Origin: JAAYJT01 sp037446395
GTDB taxonomy: Bacteria > Bacteroidota > Bacteroidia > Bacteroidales > JAAYJT01
Direction of reading: 5' to 3'
DNA length: 64,000 nucleotides
NCBI GenBank assembly: GCA_037446395.1
Contig: JBBIIP010000012.1
Coordinates: 15,241-79,240, forward strand
Positions 25,378 to 34,543 of the stretch are shown here, one piece after another. Below the pieces are notes generated by a model. The model ran no database searches. It worked only from the letters and a program-made list of their open reading frames with translations, and was not told the DNA's origin. The position numbers and the translations under genes were made by a program. How positions within the stretch are numbered: position 1 is the stretch's first letter; every line of letters begins with the position of its first letter.

Positions 25378-26637
25378 ATGCGGGATGATAAAAACATATT
25401 GGCTCACGTAGATTGGAAAATCGTTATGATCTACCTTGCCTTGATCACGATCGGATGGATTAGTATTTATGCCGCAGTATATAACGAAGAGTATAAGAGT
25501 ATTTTCGATCTTACTCAAAACTACGGTAAACAGCTTGTTTGGATTGTTACTGCAATTGTACTAGGATGGATTATTTTGTTGCTCGATGCAAAACTTTTCT
25601 CTGCTTTTGCATATTTGATCTACGCCGGAGTAATGTTCTTACTGGTTGCAGTGCTCTTTAAAGGCGCAGTGATTTCAGGAAGCAAATCCTGGTTTCAAAT
25701 TGGAGAATTTGCCTTGCAACCTTCCGAGTTTGCAAAATTTGCCACCGCCCTGGCGGTTGCAAAATATATGTCTTCGATGAATTTTAATCCAAAATTGCTT
25801 GTCAATAAGGCGATACCACTGGTATTGATTGGAGTGCCCGCCCTGATGACCCTGCTTCAGAACGATACAGGATCAGCCTTGGTGTTTTCATCTTTTATCC
25901 TGGTTTTCTATCGTGAAGGGCTACCGATAAAACTGATTATTGCCGGAATTTCAGTTATACTGTTGTTTCTTCTGACCTTAAAATTTGGCGAGCTGGCCAT
26001 GATCATCATTAGCACAGTCATTGCTTTAGGCGCACTGCTGTTTGTGAAAAGAAACCTGCAAAATATGCTTCGGATTGCAGGTATACTTGTGGTTTCCATC
26101 GTAATGATTCATGCCATTCAGGTGGCTTTCGAAAAAGTGTTGCAGCCGCATCAGCAAGCCAGGATCAATGTATTGCTCGGCAAGCAACTCGACCTGAGGG
26201 GGGTAGGTTATAATGTTCAACAGTCGAAAATTGCCATTGGCTCAGGGGGATTCTTGGGTAAAGGCTTTTTGCAGGGCACACAAACCAAATATAGCTTTGT
26301 CCCCGCACAGAGCACTGATTTTATCTTTTGCACGGTTGGCGAAGAATGGGGATTTGTGGGTAGCCTTGTGGTTGTTGTTTTATTTATTCTGCTGCTGACG
26401 AAAATTATTGATATGGCAGAGCGACAACGATCGCATTTTAGCCGCATTTATGGCTATGGGTTGGCTTCGGTAATTTTTTTCCATTTTTCAGTAAACATTG
26501 CCATGACCATTGGTTTATTTCCGGTAATTGGAATACCCTTGCCTTTTTTAAGCTATGGTGGGTCGTCGTTGTGGGCATTTACGATTATGCTTTTTGTTTT
26601 TATCAAACAAGATGCCAACCGAATGATGTTGTTATAG
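25378..26637 (+). CDS. rodA: SEDS glycosyltransferase RodA
   Basis: A 419-residue polytopic SEDS protein with about ten membrane helices that polymerises lipid II into glycan strands in the elongasome. Conserved segments include GSKSWFQIGEFALQPSEFAK, LQNDTGSALVF and, near the C-terminus, GLFPVIGIPLPFLSYGGSS. The FALQPSEFAK motif and pairing with mrdA support RodA over FtsW. It is the second gene of a tight two-gene operon and ends just before a hairpin at 26650-26676. Confidence 0.96.
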   Translation: MRDDKNILAHVDWKIVMIYLALITIGWISIYAAVYNEEYKSIFDLTQNYGKQLVWIVTAIVLGWIILLLDAKLFSAFAYLIYAGVMFLLVAVLFKGAVISGSKSWFQIGEFALQPSEFAKFATALAVAKYMSSMNFNPKLLVNKAIPLVLIGVPALMTLLQNDTGSALVFSSFILVFYREGLPIKLIIAGISVILLFLLTLKFGELAMIIISTVIALGALLFVKRNLQNMLRIAGILVVSIVMIHAIQVAFEKVLQPHQQARINVLLGKQLDLRGVGYNVQQSKIAIGSGGFLGKGFLQGTQTKYSFVPAQSTDFIFCTVGEEWGFVGSLVVVVLFILLLTKIIDMAERQRSHFSRIYGYGLASVIFFHFSVNIAMTIGLFPVIGIPLPFLSYGGSSLWAFTIMLFVFIKQDANRMMLL

Positions 26638-26649
26638 GCTTCAGACATC

Positions 26650-26676
26650 AAAAAACCCCGTAGAAGTTCTACGGGG
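26650..26676 (-). terminator. Rho-independent terminator between convergent rodA and ppiD
   Basis: CCCCGTAG and CTACGGGG form an 8 bp stem with an AAGTT loop (stem 26656-26676; the central A/T pairs could extend it). On the minus strand it is followed by a run of T (A-run 26650-26655 on plus), so it suits the ppiD transcript best. On the plus side the tail is GGTTCAAAG, a poor U-tract for rodA. Confidence 0.8.
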
Positions 26677-26704
26677 TTCAAAGTTGCCCTGATTCTAAAT
26701 CAGG

Positions 26705-28831
26705 CTAGTAGTATGAAATTCGGTGGTCCTCAATCTTGGCATTCTTTTCAATCGAGACAAAGGTTTCGCGCGATGCCCGTGACCGGAAAATACTGGACAA
26801 GGTTCTTTTGGTATTGGCAAGAGTGGCTTCATCGGGTTCGGTGTATTTTTCGCTATCGGGTTGCAATAGATACACACCGCCATCGCCTTTGATTGTGCCA
26901 GATAGTTTTCCCTGCGGCAAACCAAAAATATTTCCAACAACGATTGGTTCCCGCCCATAGCGTGCAAGGTTGCTCGAAGAAAAATTCACAAAAGTCAGCG
27001 TGTCGACCGTGCTGTTCAGTTTGGCTGCAATTGCATAAAGATCAGCATTATTGTTTGCAGCGTCATTGAACTTATTTATTAAGATTTCGGCTTTTTTCTC
27101 GCGACGAGCCAGCGGTTCTATTAAAGACTTGCTCTGCTCGAAGTCCATCGCTCCTTTTTCTTTAACCTCTCTGAGCATGGCCACAACGAATACACCTTCC
27201 AGCTCAAAGGCAGGCGAAACATCTCCCTTTTTTGTTTTTGTATCATATGCCCACCGAATGATTTCACGGGGGGATGAGATTCCGGGGATATTGTTATCCA
27301 TTGCCCGGATATCGTCGGCGCTTCTTTTCGCTAAACCCATATCTGCGATTGCTTTTTCAAAACTCTCTGCATTGCGATTAGATCCGGAGAACTGACTGGC
27401 TTTCACATAGGCAGCCTGAATGGTGCTGGTGCTTGGCTCAATTTTTCGCTCTACAATAGCAACCCTTACTTTGGGTTTAAGTTCTTTTTTTCCGGTTATT
27501 TCCACAATATGAAAGCCAAATCTGGTTTCAACCTGAACAAGCTCTCCAACGCGTCCTTTCAGCACTGCCTCATTGAAAGGACCAACCATTGCCCCGTCGG
27601 CAAACCAATTCAGATCGCCTCCGCGTTGGGCTGCAGTGGCATCATCAGATTGGGTTGCGGCATATAACATAAACATTGAGCGATTATTTTTTATAAGGGC
27701 AAAAAGGCTATCGGCTATTTTTTGAGCGCGTTCCTTGGTGCGGGTTACTTCCTTGTTCACTCCGGTTCCCTGGTATGTGATGAGAATGTGGCTGGCCTTC
27801 ATCGAATCGGGACGGCTTTGCGTGGCTACCAGTTTGGCAAGCGTAAATTTGTTTTCCTCCACGAACGGACCCACTACTGTTCCGATTGCAGATGTGAACA
27901 TGGGCTCTTCGAGGTTTAATTGCAATACGCCGCGCCCGAACCAGGTGCTATCATAGCGCTTGTCAGATACTGCATTTACAAAAGCACCGGGGTTGTCAGT
28001 ATGTTTAAACTCTTCATAGATTTCATTGATTTCTTTTGTGATCTGTGCACGGTCCTCTTCCGAAGGCTGCACATCAAAAATTACATAATCAAAGGATCGG
28101 AATTCATTCGCATGGGTAAACCGATAGCTATTCTTATCGTAGTAGTTTTTGAGATCCTTGTCGGTTATTACGACATCTTCATCAGGCACAATCTGGTAGC
28201 GTTGAACTACCGACCTTAGCTCGAGTTGGCGGTTTTTTGCTTGATGATCGTACTTTGCAATCTGGGTTGGAACATAATATGCCCGACCAACCAGGTTATT
28301 GTATTTGGTGGTCAATCTGTCGTTTTTGACCGCTTTTTCGATATAAAGGTATCGTTGGCGCGTGGCGGGTTCAACCTGATCGAAATTTTGAAGAAAGTTT
28401 TCAACCTGCTGGGGGTCAAATACTCCCGTTTTTGAATCAGTAAAACTTTGTTGAATATATGTGTGTGGGTTGGCTCCCCGGATGAGTTCGTCGAGCTCTT
28501 CGGTAGAAACGGTGAGGCCGACAGCTTCATGTTGTTTGTTCATTAGAATTTCGTTCACCATTTCTTCCCAAGTGGACTGACGAACCGAAAATTGTTCTTC
28601 TGCTGTGAGGTTTTCTCGTCCAAGGCTCTGGCGACGATATCCCATGTTGTCTTCCACCCTTTGGTTGAATGTCATAATGGAAAGATCTTCGCCATCAATA
28701 ACACCAACATTAAATTTCTGTTTTTGGGGGCCTTTTGTTAATAAATCGCCAAGCACAAAAGATGCTAACGCTACTCCGATAATGACAATGAGTAGTCCTG
28801 ATTTCTTCCTGATTTCTCCGATTAACGCCAT
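26705..28831 (-). CDS. ppiD: Periplasmic peptidyl-prolyl isomerase/chaperone, SurA-PpiD type
   Basis: A 708-residue membrane-anchored foldase. One N-terminal helix (KSGLLIVIIGVALASFVLG, 10-28) is followed by a SurA-like chaperone domain. A parvulin domain in the middle (about 345-455) contains SHILITYQG, RGGDLNWFADGAMVGPFNEA and RFGFHIVEI, and a long second region follows. It should assist folding of exported proteins. It lies 107 bases after gldE and has its own -7 box, ending in a strong terminator. Confidence 0.92.
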   Translation of the reverse strand: MALIGEIRKKSGLLIVIIGVALASFVLGDLLTKGPQKQKFNVGVIDGEDLSIMTFNQRVEDNMGYRRQSLGRENLTAEEQFSVRQSTWEEMVNEILMNKQHEAVGLTVSTEELDELIRGANPHTYIQQSFTDSKTGVFDPQQVENFLQNFDQVEPATRQRYLYIEKAVKNDRLTTKYNNLVGRAYYVPTQIAKYDHQAKNRQLELRSVVQRYQIVPDEDVVITDKDLKNYYDKNSYRFTHANEFRSFDYVIFDVQPSEEDRAQITKEINEIYEEFKHTDNPGAFVNAVSDKRYDSTWFGRGVLQLNLEEPMFTSAIGTVVGPFVEENKFTLAKLVATQSRPDSMKASHILITYQGTGVNKEVTRTKERAQKIADSLFALIKNNRSMFMLYAATQSDDATAAQRGGDLNWFADGAMVGPFNEAVLKGRVGELVQVETRFGFHIVEITGKKELKPKVRVAIVERKIEPSTSTIQAAYVKASQFSGSNRNAESFEKAIADMGLAKRSADDIRAMDNNIPGISSPREIIRWAYDTKTKKGDVSPAFELEGVFVVAMLREVKEKGAMDFEQSKSLIEPLARREKKAEILINKFNDAANNNADLYAIAAKLNSTVDTLTFVNFSSSNLARYGREPIVVGNIFGLPQGKLSGTIKGDGGVYLLQPDSEKYTEPDEATLANTKRTLSSIFRSRASRETFVSIEKNAKIEDHRISYY

Positions 28832-28856
28832 TTTCTATTTTTTTTAAATGAGTTTG

Positions 28857-28864
28857 CAAAAATA
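28857..28864 (-). promoter_or_regulatory. -7 box of ppiD
   Basis: On the minus strand TATTTTTG followed by CAAAC matches TAnnTTTG, 25 bases before the ATG. TTTG copies lie 15 and 22 bases upstream of the box, neither at the ideal spacing. Confidence 0.55.
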
Positions 28865-28938
28865 CAAGAATTGTTCACTCAAAAAACAAAAACATAAAGT
28901 CCTTAGGAACCAATTGGATTGTTTTTGTGAGTATCGAG

Positions 28939-30210
28939 TTATTTGTCTTCCTGAATAAAAAGATGAACCTGTTCGATCCGGGTTTTGCTGGCTGCAATAA
29001 TCACAAATCGAAATCTCCCTATCAGGATTTCTTCATTCTTATTGGGAATACTTTCATGAAAATAGGTAATGAGCCCTGCCAGGGTTTCGAAATCGTCTGA
29101 TTTTGGCAGGGCCAGTTGATAAGTTTCGTTTAGATAATCTATTTCGAGTCGGCCTGAGAAAACGAATTCATCTTCAGAAAGTTGAACCTCAACGCTCTGA
29201 TCCTGATCATATTCATCATCAATTTCGCCAAATATTTCTTCAATCACATCTTCCATGGTAACAATGCCCGATGTGCCACCAAATTCATCCACCACCAGGG
29301 CAATTGTTTTGTGTTCCCTGGTGAAACTTGTAAGCATTTTGTCGGCTGTCATTGTTTCGGGAACAATCATGATTGGCTTGATAATGCTTTTCAATTCGTT
29401 TGGTTTTTTAAATAGATCAAAAACATGTGCATACCCAATAATGTTGTCAATGCTTTCGCTATACACCGGAATACGCGACAGGCCCCTGTGGCTCATAAGC
29501 TCGGCAAGGTTGTTTATTGTTTCGTTTTCACCAATTGCAGCAACTTCAGTACGCGGTATCATACATTCGCGAACCTTAATCATGTGGAAATCCATTGCAT
29601 TCTGAAACATTTGTATTTCCTGTTTCTCCTCGCTTTGATTAAGTTGTTCACTGTCAATCTCTTGAAGATAATTATCAAGGTCTATTGGGCTGAACTGGTA
29701 GCTGAGTCCGGCTGTTTTGATGCGAAAAACATTTTTCAAAAAGAACTCCGAAATTTTTGTAAAAAAAATTATTATCGGGTAAAATATAAAATAAAACAGG
29801 TTGATGGGAATGGCAAACAAATTGAGTGTAACATTTGGGTTTATTTTAAAAAGCATCTTGGGTAGAAACTCGGCAAAAACCAGAATCAACAACGTTGATG
29901 TGATTGTTTGTATCAAAAAGATCGAAAAATCATTATTCAGAAACTGGGGGAGTACAGTGCTCAGCATTGGCTCGAGGCGATGTGTCATGGCCATGCCATA
30001 TATTACCAGCGAAATGTTGTTTCCAACAAGCAATGCTGCAATGAGATGAGACGGGGATTTAACAAACTTTGCCAATATGCGGCCGGTCAGTGTTCCTTTA
30101 TTTTTTTCGAGTTCAATTTTTAGCTTGTTAGAGGTAATAAAAGCAATTTCAACCCCCGAAAAAAAGGCTGAAGACAGAATCATCAGGAAAATAATAGTAT
30201 AACTATCCAT
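28939..30210 (-). CDS. gldE: CNNM/HlyC-CorC family membrane protein, GldE-like
   Basis: A 423-residue protein. An N-terminal DUF21 transmembrane domain with about four helices (1-160) is followed by two CBS domains (about 205-325, with ECMIPRTEVAAI and VDEFGGTSGIVTMEDVIEEI) and a CorC_HlyC domain at the C-terminus. Relatives handle divalent cations; in Flavobacterium GldE is linked to gliding and lipoprotein GldD. Gliding here is not implied. It lies 26 bases after the lptC stop in a conserved envelope run. Confidence 0.85.
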   Translation of the reverse strand: MDSYTIIFLMILSSAFFSGVEIAFITSNKLKIELEKNKGTLTGRILAKFVKSPSHLIAALLVGNNISLVIYGMAMTHRLEPMLSTVLPQFLNNDFSIFLIQTITSTLLILVFAEFLPKMLFKINPNVTLNLFAIPINLFYFIFYPIIIFFTKISEFFLKNVFRIKTAGLSYQFSPIDLDNYLQEIDSEQLNQSEEKQEIQMFQNAMDFHMIKVRECMIPRTEVAAIGENETINNLAELMSHRGLSRIPVYSESIDNIIGYAHVFDLFKKPNELKSIIKPIMIVPETMTADKMLTSFTREHKTIALVVDEFGGTSGIVTMEDVIEEIFGEIDDEYDQDQSVEVQLSEDEFVFSGRLEIDYLNETYQLALPKSDDFETLAGLITYFHESIPNKNEEILIGRFRFVIIAASKTRIEQVHLFIQEDK

Positions 30211-30236
30211 TGTATTGAATGAATATGAATAGCATG

Positions 30237-30818
30237 TCAGATTTTCTCCACTTCGAGTTCCCCGCTTGTTTTCTTAATTACCCAATTATCGAAGGCTTCA
30301 TTTGATTCAAATCCCTTCTCTCCGTATATAATGTTGGTGGTTGTAGTAATTTTAACAAAGGTGTTTGAAAAAATAATTCTCTTCTCTTGATCCCAGACAA
30401 GATGTTCGGTGTTAATTTTTTCATCCTTAGAAAAATTTACAACTACAACGTTTCGGCGTGCCTCCATGGTTCGGCTCCGTTCATAGCTAATGGCATAGTC
30501 GGCTGTGAGTTTGGTTTTAGGGTTTAACAGGGAATCGAAAAAGACTACGTTTATTCCTTGCGGAAACTCCTGATATGGCTCGTCGCCGGTGAATGCCATG
30601 GCTACAGGGGCTTTGAACCTGAATTGCAAATGCCCTTGTTGGGTATAAAGTGCATCAACGTTAAAGCTGGTTACGACGGGCAGTGTATCTCTTTGGGTAA
30701 CTTCATATACGCGGCTCATATTGTTTTCGCATGAAAAAAGCATTACCGCAAAAAGGCCGGTAATGCTAAGCGCTACGAAATGAATGATGCGTCGTCCCGC
30801 AGGGGATGGAGGTTCCAT
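30237..30818 (-). CDS. lptC: LPS export protein LptC, lipoprotein form
   Basis: A 193-residue protein with an N-terminal hydrophobic segment ending in LFSC (a possible lipobox cysteine, C30) and a beta-jellyroll OstA/LptC domain containing LTADYAISYERSRTMEARRN and EHLVWDQEKRIIFSN, typical of Bacteroidota LptC. It should bridge the LptBFG extractor to LptA in lipopolysaccharide transport. The ATG at 30818 is preferred to an in-frame TTG four codons upstream. It follows the TPR gene closely and precedes gldE by 26 bases. Confidence 0.85.
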   Translation of the reverse strand: MEPPSPAGRRIIHFVALSITGLFAVMLFSCENNMSRVYEVTQRDTLPVVTSFNVDALYTQQGHLQFRFKAPVAMAFTGDEPYQEFPQGINVVFFDSLLNPKTKLTADYAISYERSRTMEARRNVVVVNFSKDEKINTEHLVWDQEKRIIFSNTFVKITTTTNIIYGEKGFESNEAFDNWVIKKTSGELEVEKI

Positions 30819-30835
30819 TTTAGATTGCAATGTGA

Positions 30836-32212
30836 TTACTTGGCTGGTCTTACTGTTGTGTTTTCGTTAATCCAACATTCAACACGATAAGACGCCCCAT
30901 CTTTCAATCCATTAAAGAAGATTGTTTCATGTGAGGGAAAGTGTTTTGAATATAATCCGATGCGCGCCAGGGCGACTTCAGCAACTGATGGATCAACAGC
31001 GCGTGCCTGCTGATATTTATCAACCGCTGCCCAATACACCCCGCCGGTCGAAAGTTCGTCGGTTCCACAGCTTCTAACACTTTCGGCGTAGAGATCACCA
31101 ATGAGTATGAAGGCATTTCCTTCCGTTGGCCGCGCATCAATGGCCTTCAGGGCAGCTTCGCGGGCCTTGCCCGAGTTGTTGACACTTTTGTAGCTATATG
31201 CCAATATTAGTAATCCATCGGCTTTGTCACTGGGATTCTGCAGTTTTTCAGATTCTTTCAGAAATTCAATGGCTTTGCTATATTCTTTGTTTTTATAATA
31301 CATCCTGCCTATTCCATAAGCCGATTGGGGCGAAGGATCAAGTTCATAGGCGCGTAGGGTGGCCCGCAGATAAAGTGGCTGATTTGTACATCCCTTGCGA
31401 TCAAATAGCTTAATGATTTTATAGAGAAGCTCCAGGTTATTGGGTGTTTCAGAGAGTTTCCGGGAAAAGATGGCTGCAAGATCCTCACAAGTTGCATAAG
31501 GCTCAACCGTTTGTTCTATGAAATTTCTGACATTATCCCAGTTCGCAAGCTCTTTCGGGTTGTTTTGGTTTTGCTGGCTATTAAAATCAACAATGGAAAT
31601 GAGTTGTTCATAGATGTTGAAGAGCTCTTCTTTGGTTAGTTTTTCGTTGCGAATCATTTTTTCGGCTGCCCTGAAATAATATACCAGGATGGCATGGGCA
31701 GAAGAATTTGCCTGAAGATTGACCGAGCGCTTGAACAGGCCAAACAACTCCTCATTATTTTCAGGTTTATGCCTTTGTAGTGCTTCCCCTTTACGGCCAA
31801 GAAGATCTCCTTCTTTTCCAAAAAACCTGATCCGCTGATCAAAAATCATCATGAGCGTGTCTATATATTTGTTCTTTAATTCCTGCGTTTTTTGATTGTT
31901 GATCATGTGTTCCACAATCGCAACACCATCAATATAGATGTTTTCGCTGGCACGTGGACAATTCCTGAACACCCACCTCCAGGGCGCTATGGCATCTTCA
32001 ATAACTTTTCCCTGGCTTCCGGCCTGGCGCCATTGTTTCATGAATTCGCGATAAAGAGAAAAATTTATCACGCAGTTAACACTGTCAGTTCCCCATTTGG
32101 GAGTTTTCATCGGGTCTTGATCTTTTCTTTCAACCTGGGCATTGGCAGGCAGGCTAAGAAAAAATATTCCAACGGACAGGGTCAGCATGATGAGTAAATT
32201 TACTTTTTTCAT
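30836..32212 (-). CDS. Exported tetratricopeptide repeat protein
   Basis: A 458-residue exported protein with signal peptide MKKVNLLIML...LPANAQ (1-26). The C-terminal half contains TPR-like helices, for example GIGRMYYKNKEYSKAIEFLK and the two repeats after it (about 310-420). The N-terminal half is helical with no recognised motif. The gene lies between an outer-membrane protein and lptC in a run known from many Bacteroidota, so a role in outer-membrane biogenesis is a reasonable inference. The ATG at 32212 starts the signal peptide; an upstream in-frame start would add 21 residues of unlike character. Confidence 0.75.
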   Translation of the reverse strand: MKKVNLLIMLTLSVGIFFLSLPANAQVERKDQDPMKTPKWGTDSVNCVINFSLYREFMKQWRQAGSQGKVIEDAIAPWRWVFRNCPRASENIYIDGVAIVEHMINNQKTQELKNKYIDTLMMIFDQRIRFFGKEGDLLGRKGEALQRHKPENNEELFGLFKRSVNLQANSSAHAILVYYFRAAEKMIRNEKLTKEELFNIYEQLISIVDFNSQQNQNNPKELANWDNVRNFIEQTVEPYATCEDLAAIFSRKLSETPNNLELLYKIIKLFDRKGCTNQPLYLRATLRAYELDPSPQSAYGIGRMYYKNKEYSKAIEFLKESEKLQNPSDKADGLLILAYSYKSVNNSGKAREAALKAIDARPTEGNAFILIGDLYAESVRSCGTDELSTGGVYWAAVDKYQQARAVDPSVAEVALARIGLYSKHFPSHETIFFNGLKDGASYRVECWINENTTVRPAK

Positions 32213-32277
32213 TGTAGAAATTATTAAGCGAGGGGTTTTAATTTGACATTTGATGCAAAATATATTTGTCAACAATT

Positions 32278-33564
32278 TTAATAAAATTTTCTTTTTTCAA
32301 ACCATCTTTCATATATCGAAAAGCCTAAGGAAAACTTCAAAAAACTCTCTCTGATCAAATTACTTTCGGTAGTTCCTCTTGCGCCGGCTTCCAATCCTAA
32401 ATTAATCGTTGATTTAGTTCTTGATAGTGGTAATCCTAATCCAAAACTTATGCCAAACTCGTTTATTTGGTTTTTCCTGAGTTCGAGATAGGTTTGGGTA
32501 AATCTGACTCCAAAGCGATACTGCATTTTATTCCAGTAGCTCGAAAGCACAGTTGCCGGGGGATTGAACTGCCCCCCTACAGAAAAAGTCGTGCTGTTAT
32601 TCAACGAATCGCTCCGGTCGAAGAAGGTAAATTGTTTCCAATTTTGCCAACGATAATCGGCTCCGAGGACCCAACGATCGGTTTTGCGCAACATAAAGCC
32701 CGCTCCAATATCAACAGGCAGTCGCATGGTTCCTTTTTCGAAAGGTGTGTTAAGGATTGTATCCCTGGGGCTGTCAATTCCTGTGGCGCCAACCACATAA
32801 TTGTATGCGAGCATTTTGTCCTTAATATTGCTAACCACCTCGGGGCTATAGGTTAACCCTCCGATCAGCTGATAGTTTTTGCCAATGGGCTGAAGATACT
32901 GCAAGCCTGCGGTAAGCTTGAAGCCCCCCACAACGGTGGTATTCAAAACGCGGGTGTTGAATATATTTATCGAATCGGGGAATGACACGCTTCGGTTTTT
33001 CTCGATGGTGCCAAATAAATAGTTCAGGTTAAGCCCGGCTGAAAAATTTTTCCCGATCGAAAGCGCATTTCCAAAATAAACCTGGTGAATTCCGCCCGAT
33101 CCCTCATAGCTTCGTAGCACTTTTCCTAAACCAGTAACGGCTTGAATGTCAACCACTTTATATCCCACATCGCTAAATGGCAAAAGCCCCAGGCTTGTTT
33201 TCCAGTGTTTTGTAACCGGAAAACCCATGAGCAAGTGCCCGAGCGAAGTATAATTCCCATTTTGGGCCAGGGTTTGGGTTTTCATTCGAACGGATTTGCT
33301 GTAAATACTTGCTTCGAAAATAAACGAATTCGGCTCGAGCGATGCGTAAGAAGCCGGGTTGCTGAAATTAATCCGCAACGGGTCTCTCAGGCCAATGCTG
33401 GTGCCACCCATCGCCAAAATCGTTGTGTTGTTATAAAGATGAAGGTCGCCAACTCCAAACCTGGAGTATGGCGAAGTGATTCTTGTTTGCGAAGCCACAG
33501 GTTTTACCAACAGCAAACACAACAAAAGTGCAGCTATGGCTTTAAAAAATGTTTGAGTTTTCAA
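32278..33564 (-). CDS. Outer-membrane beta-barrel protein, FadL/OmpP1-like
   Basis: A 428-residue exported protein with signal peptide (ending VKPVASQ, about 26) and YSRFGVGDLH at the mature N-terminus, seen in Bacteroidota outer-membrane porin-like proteins. Alternating hydrophobic strands run to the C-terminus, ending in aromatic residues (WFEKRKFY). The substrate is unknown. The start is TTG at 33564, because a stop lies four codons upstream and no ATG precedes the signal peptide. It overlaps the end of coaX by 23 bases, suggesting translational coupling. Confidence 0.75.
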   Translation of the reverse strand: MKTQTFFKAIAALLLCLLLVKPVASQTRITSPYSRFGVGDLHLYNNTTILAMGGTSIGLRDPLRINFSNPASYASLEPNSFIFEASIYSKSVRMKTQTLAQNGNYTSLGHLLMGFPVTKHWKTSLGLLPFSDVGYKVVDIQAVTGLGKVLRSYEGSGGIHQVYFGNALSIGKNFSAGLNLNYLFGTIEKNRSVSFPDSINIFNTRVLNTTVVGGFKLTAGLQYLQPIGKNYQLIGGLTYSPEVVSNIKDKMLAYNYVVGATGIDSPRDTILNTPFEKGTMRLPVDIGAGFMLRKTDRWVLGADYRWQNWKQFTFFDRSDSLNNSTTFSVGGQFNPPATVLSSYWNKMQYRFGVRFTQTYLELRKNQINEFGISFGLGLPLSRTKSTINLGLEAGARGTTESNLIRESFLKFSLGFSIYERWFEKRKFY

Positions 33565-34300
33565 TATTGTAGTTCAAGATATCGTTTAGGCCAATCAGTG
33601 TTAAATTTGGGAGTGCAAAGATGCTATTTTTTAATCTTTTATGCAAAAAAATGGCGTCTCCGCCCCCTAAAATAGTTTTCAGTTCCGGATGATTTTGGCG
33701 ATAGCGATCAATCATGCCGTCAATCTCTGAGGCCGTTCCATTGATAACGCCGCTCAGGATTGATTCTTGTGTTGTGCGCCCGGTCAAAAAATTAATTTCT
33801 CTGCCACGAATCAATGGAAGGTGGCCGGTATGCAGATGAAGGGCTTTAAATCTTAGCGCAATGCCCGGGCTGATTGAGCCGCCCAAATATTCGCTTTTTT
33901 GGTTTAGAAAATCTATGGTAATGGCTGTTCCGGCATTTATAATCAATATATTTTGACCCGGAAATAAATTCCATCCTGCAACGGCAGCAGCAATCCTGTC
34001 TTTGCCCAATGTTTGCGGCGTTGTATAGCGGTTTTTAATAGGCAGTGTTGTGTTGGTACTGAGGAAAAGTGTGCTAAAGTGGCTTTTTAGGGTGGCTTCG
34101 AGCGAGGAAGGATAGTCAATCACACTGGAAATGATACAAGGATGGCCCTGGGGTAATGATTTCAAGTATTTTTCAACATTCCGGAATCCTGCCTCTTTGA
34201 ATAACTTTATCGAAATCAAGCTCTCGCCCTGAAAAACAGCAATCTTCTTGAATGTGTTTCCAAAGTCAATGACTATATGTTTTTCAGATAACCCTGTCAT
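33542..34300 (-). CDS. coaX: Type III pantothenate kinase
   Basis: A 252-residue ASKHA-fold kinase that phosphorylates pantothenate in the first step of coenzyme A synthesis. It shows the phosphate-1 motif IDFGNTFKKI (N-terminus), the GKDRIAAAVAGW segment (pantothenate and dimer interface) and INAGTAITIDFL in phosphate-2. The C-terminus has LGGGDAIFL. CoaX needs a monovalent cation and is not inhibited by CoA, unlike type I kinases. It starts the minus-strand envelope run and has its own -7 box 21 bases upstream of the ATG. Confidence 0.95.
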   Translation of the reverse strand: MTGLSEKHIVIDFGNTFKKIAVFQGESLISIKLFKEAGFRNVEKYLKSLPQGHPCIISSVIDYPSSLEATLKSHFSTLFLSTNTTLPIKNRYTTPQTLGKDRIAAAVAGWNLFPGQNILIINAGTAITIDFLNQKSEYLGGSISPGIALRFKALHLHTGHLPLIRGREINFLTGRTTQESILSGVINGTASEIDGMIDRYRQNHPELKTILGGGDAIFLHKRLKNSIFALPNLTLIGLNDILNYNIENSNIF

Positions 34301-34321
34301 AATCAGTATTGATTAGGGCTG

Positions 34322-34329
34322 CAAAGTTA
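34322..34329 (-). promoter_or_regulatory. -7 box of the coaX operon
   Basis: On the minus strand TAACTTTG followed by CAGCCC matches TAnnTTTG; its downstream bases are the same as at both tRNA promoters. It lies 21 bases before the coaX ATG. Confidence 0.6.
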
Positions 34330-34413
34330 CATGAACATATGCCTTTTGCGATGTCTGAACAGGATCGTCTTGAAGAAAACGCATAAAATATTTTATGTCT
34401 GGTAAAAAGTTAT

Positions 34414-34421
34414 TACTTTTG
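34414..34421 (+). promoter_or_regulatory. -7 box of tRNA-Phe
   Basis: TACTTTTG followed by CAGCC, 14 bases before the mature 5' end. The sequence TTACTTTTGCAGCC here is repeated exactly at the tRNA-Ala promoter. Confidence 0.7.
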
Positions 34422-34435
34422 CAGCCGATTCAGAG

Positions 34436-34508
<73 letters not shown>

Positions 34509-34518
34509 CGCTAAAAGA

Positions 34519-34543
34519 AGCCCCGTTTATGCGGGGTTTTTTA
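34519..34543 (+). terminator. Terminator after tRNA-Phe, shared with convergent lspA
   Basis: GCCCCG and CGGGG(T) form a short GC stem around a TTTATG loop, followed by TTTTTTATT, 11 bases after the tRNA. The 3' end of lspA overlaps the T-run at 34541. On the minus strand the stem is preceded by few T, so it is mainly a tRNA terminator. Confidence 0.8.
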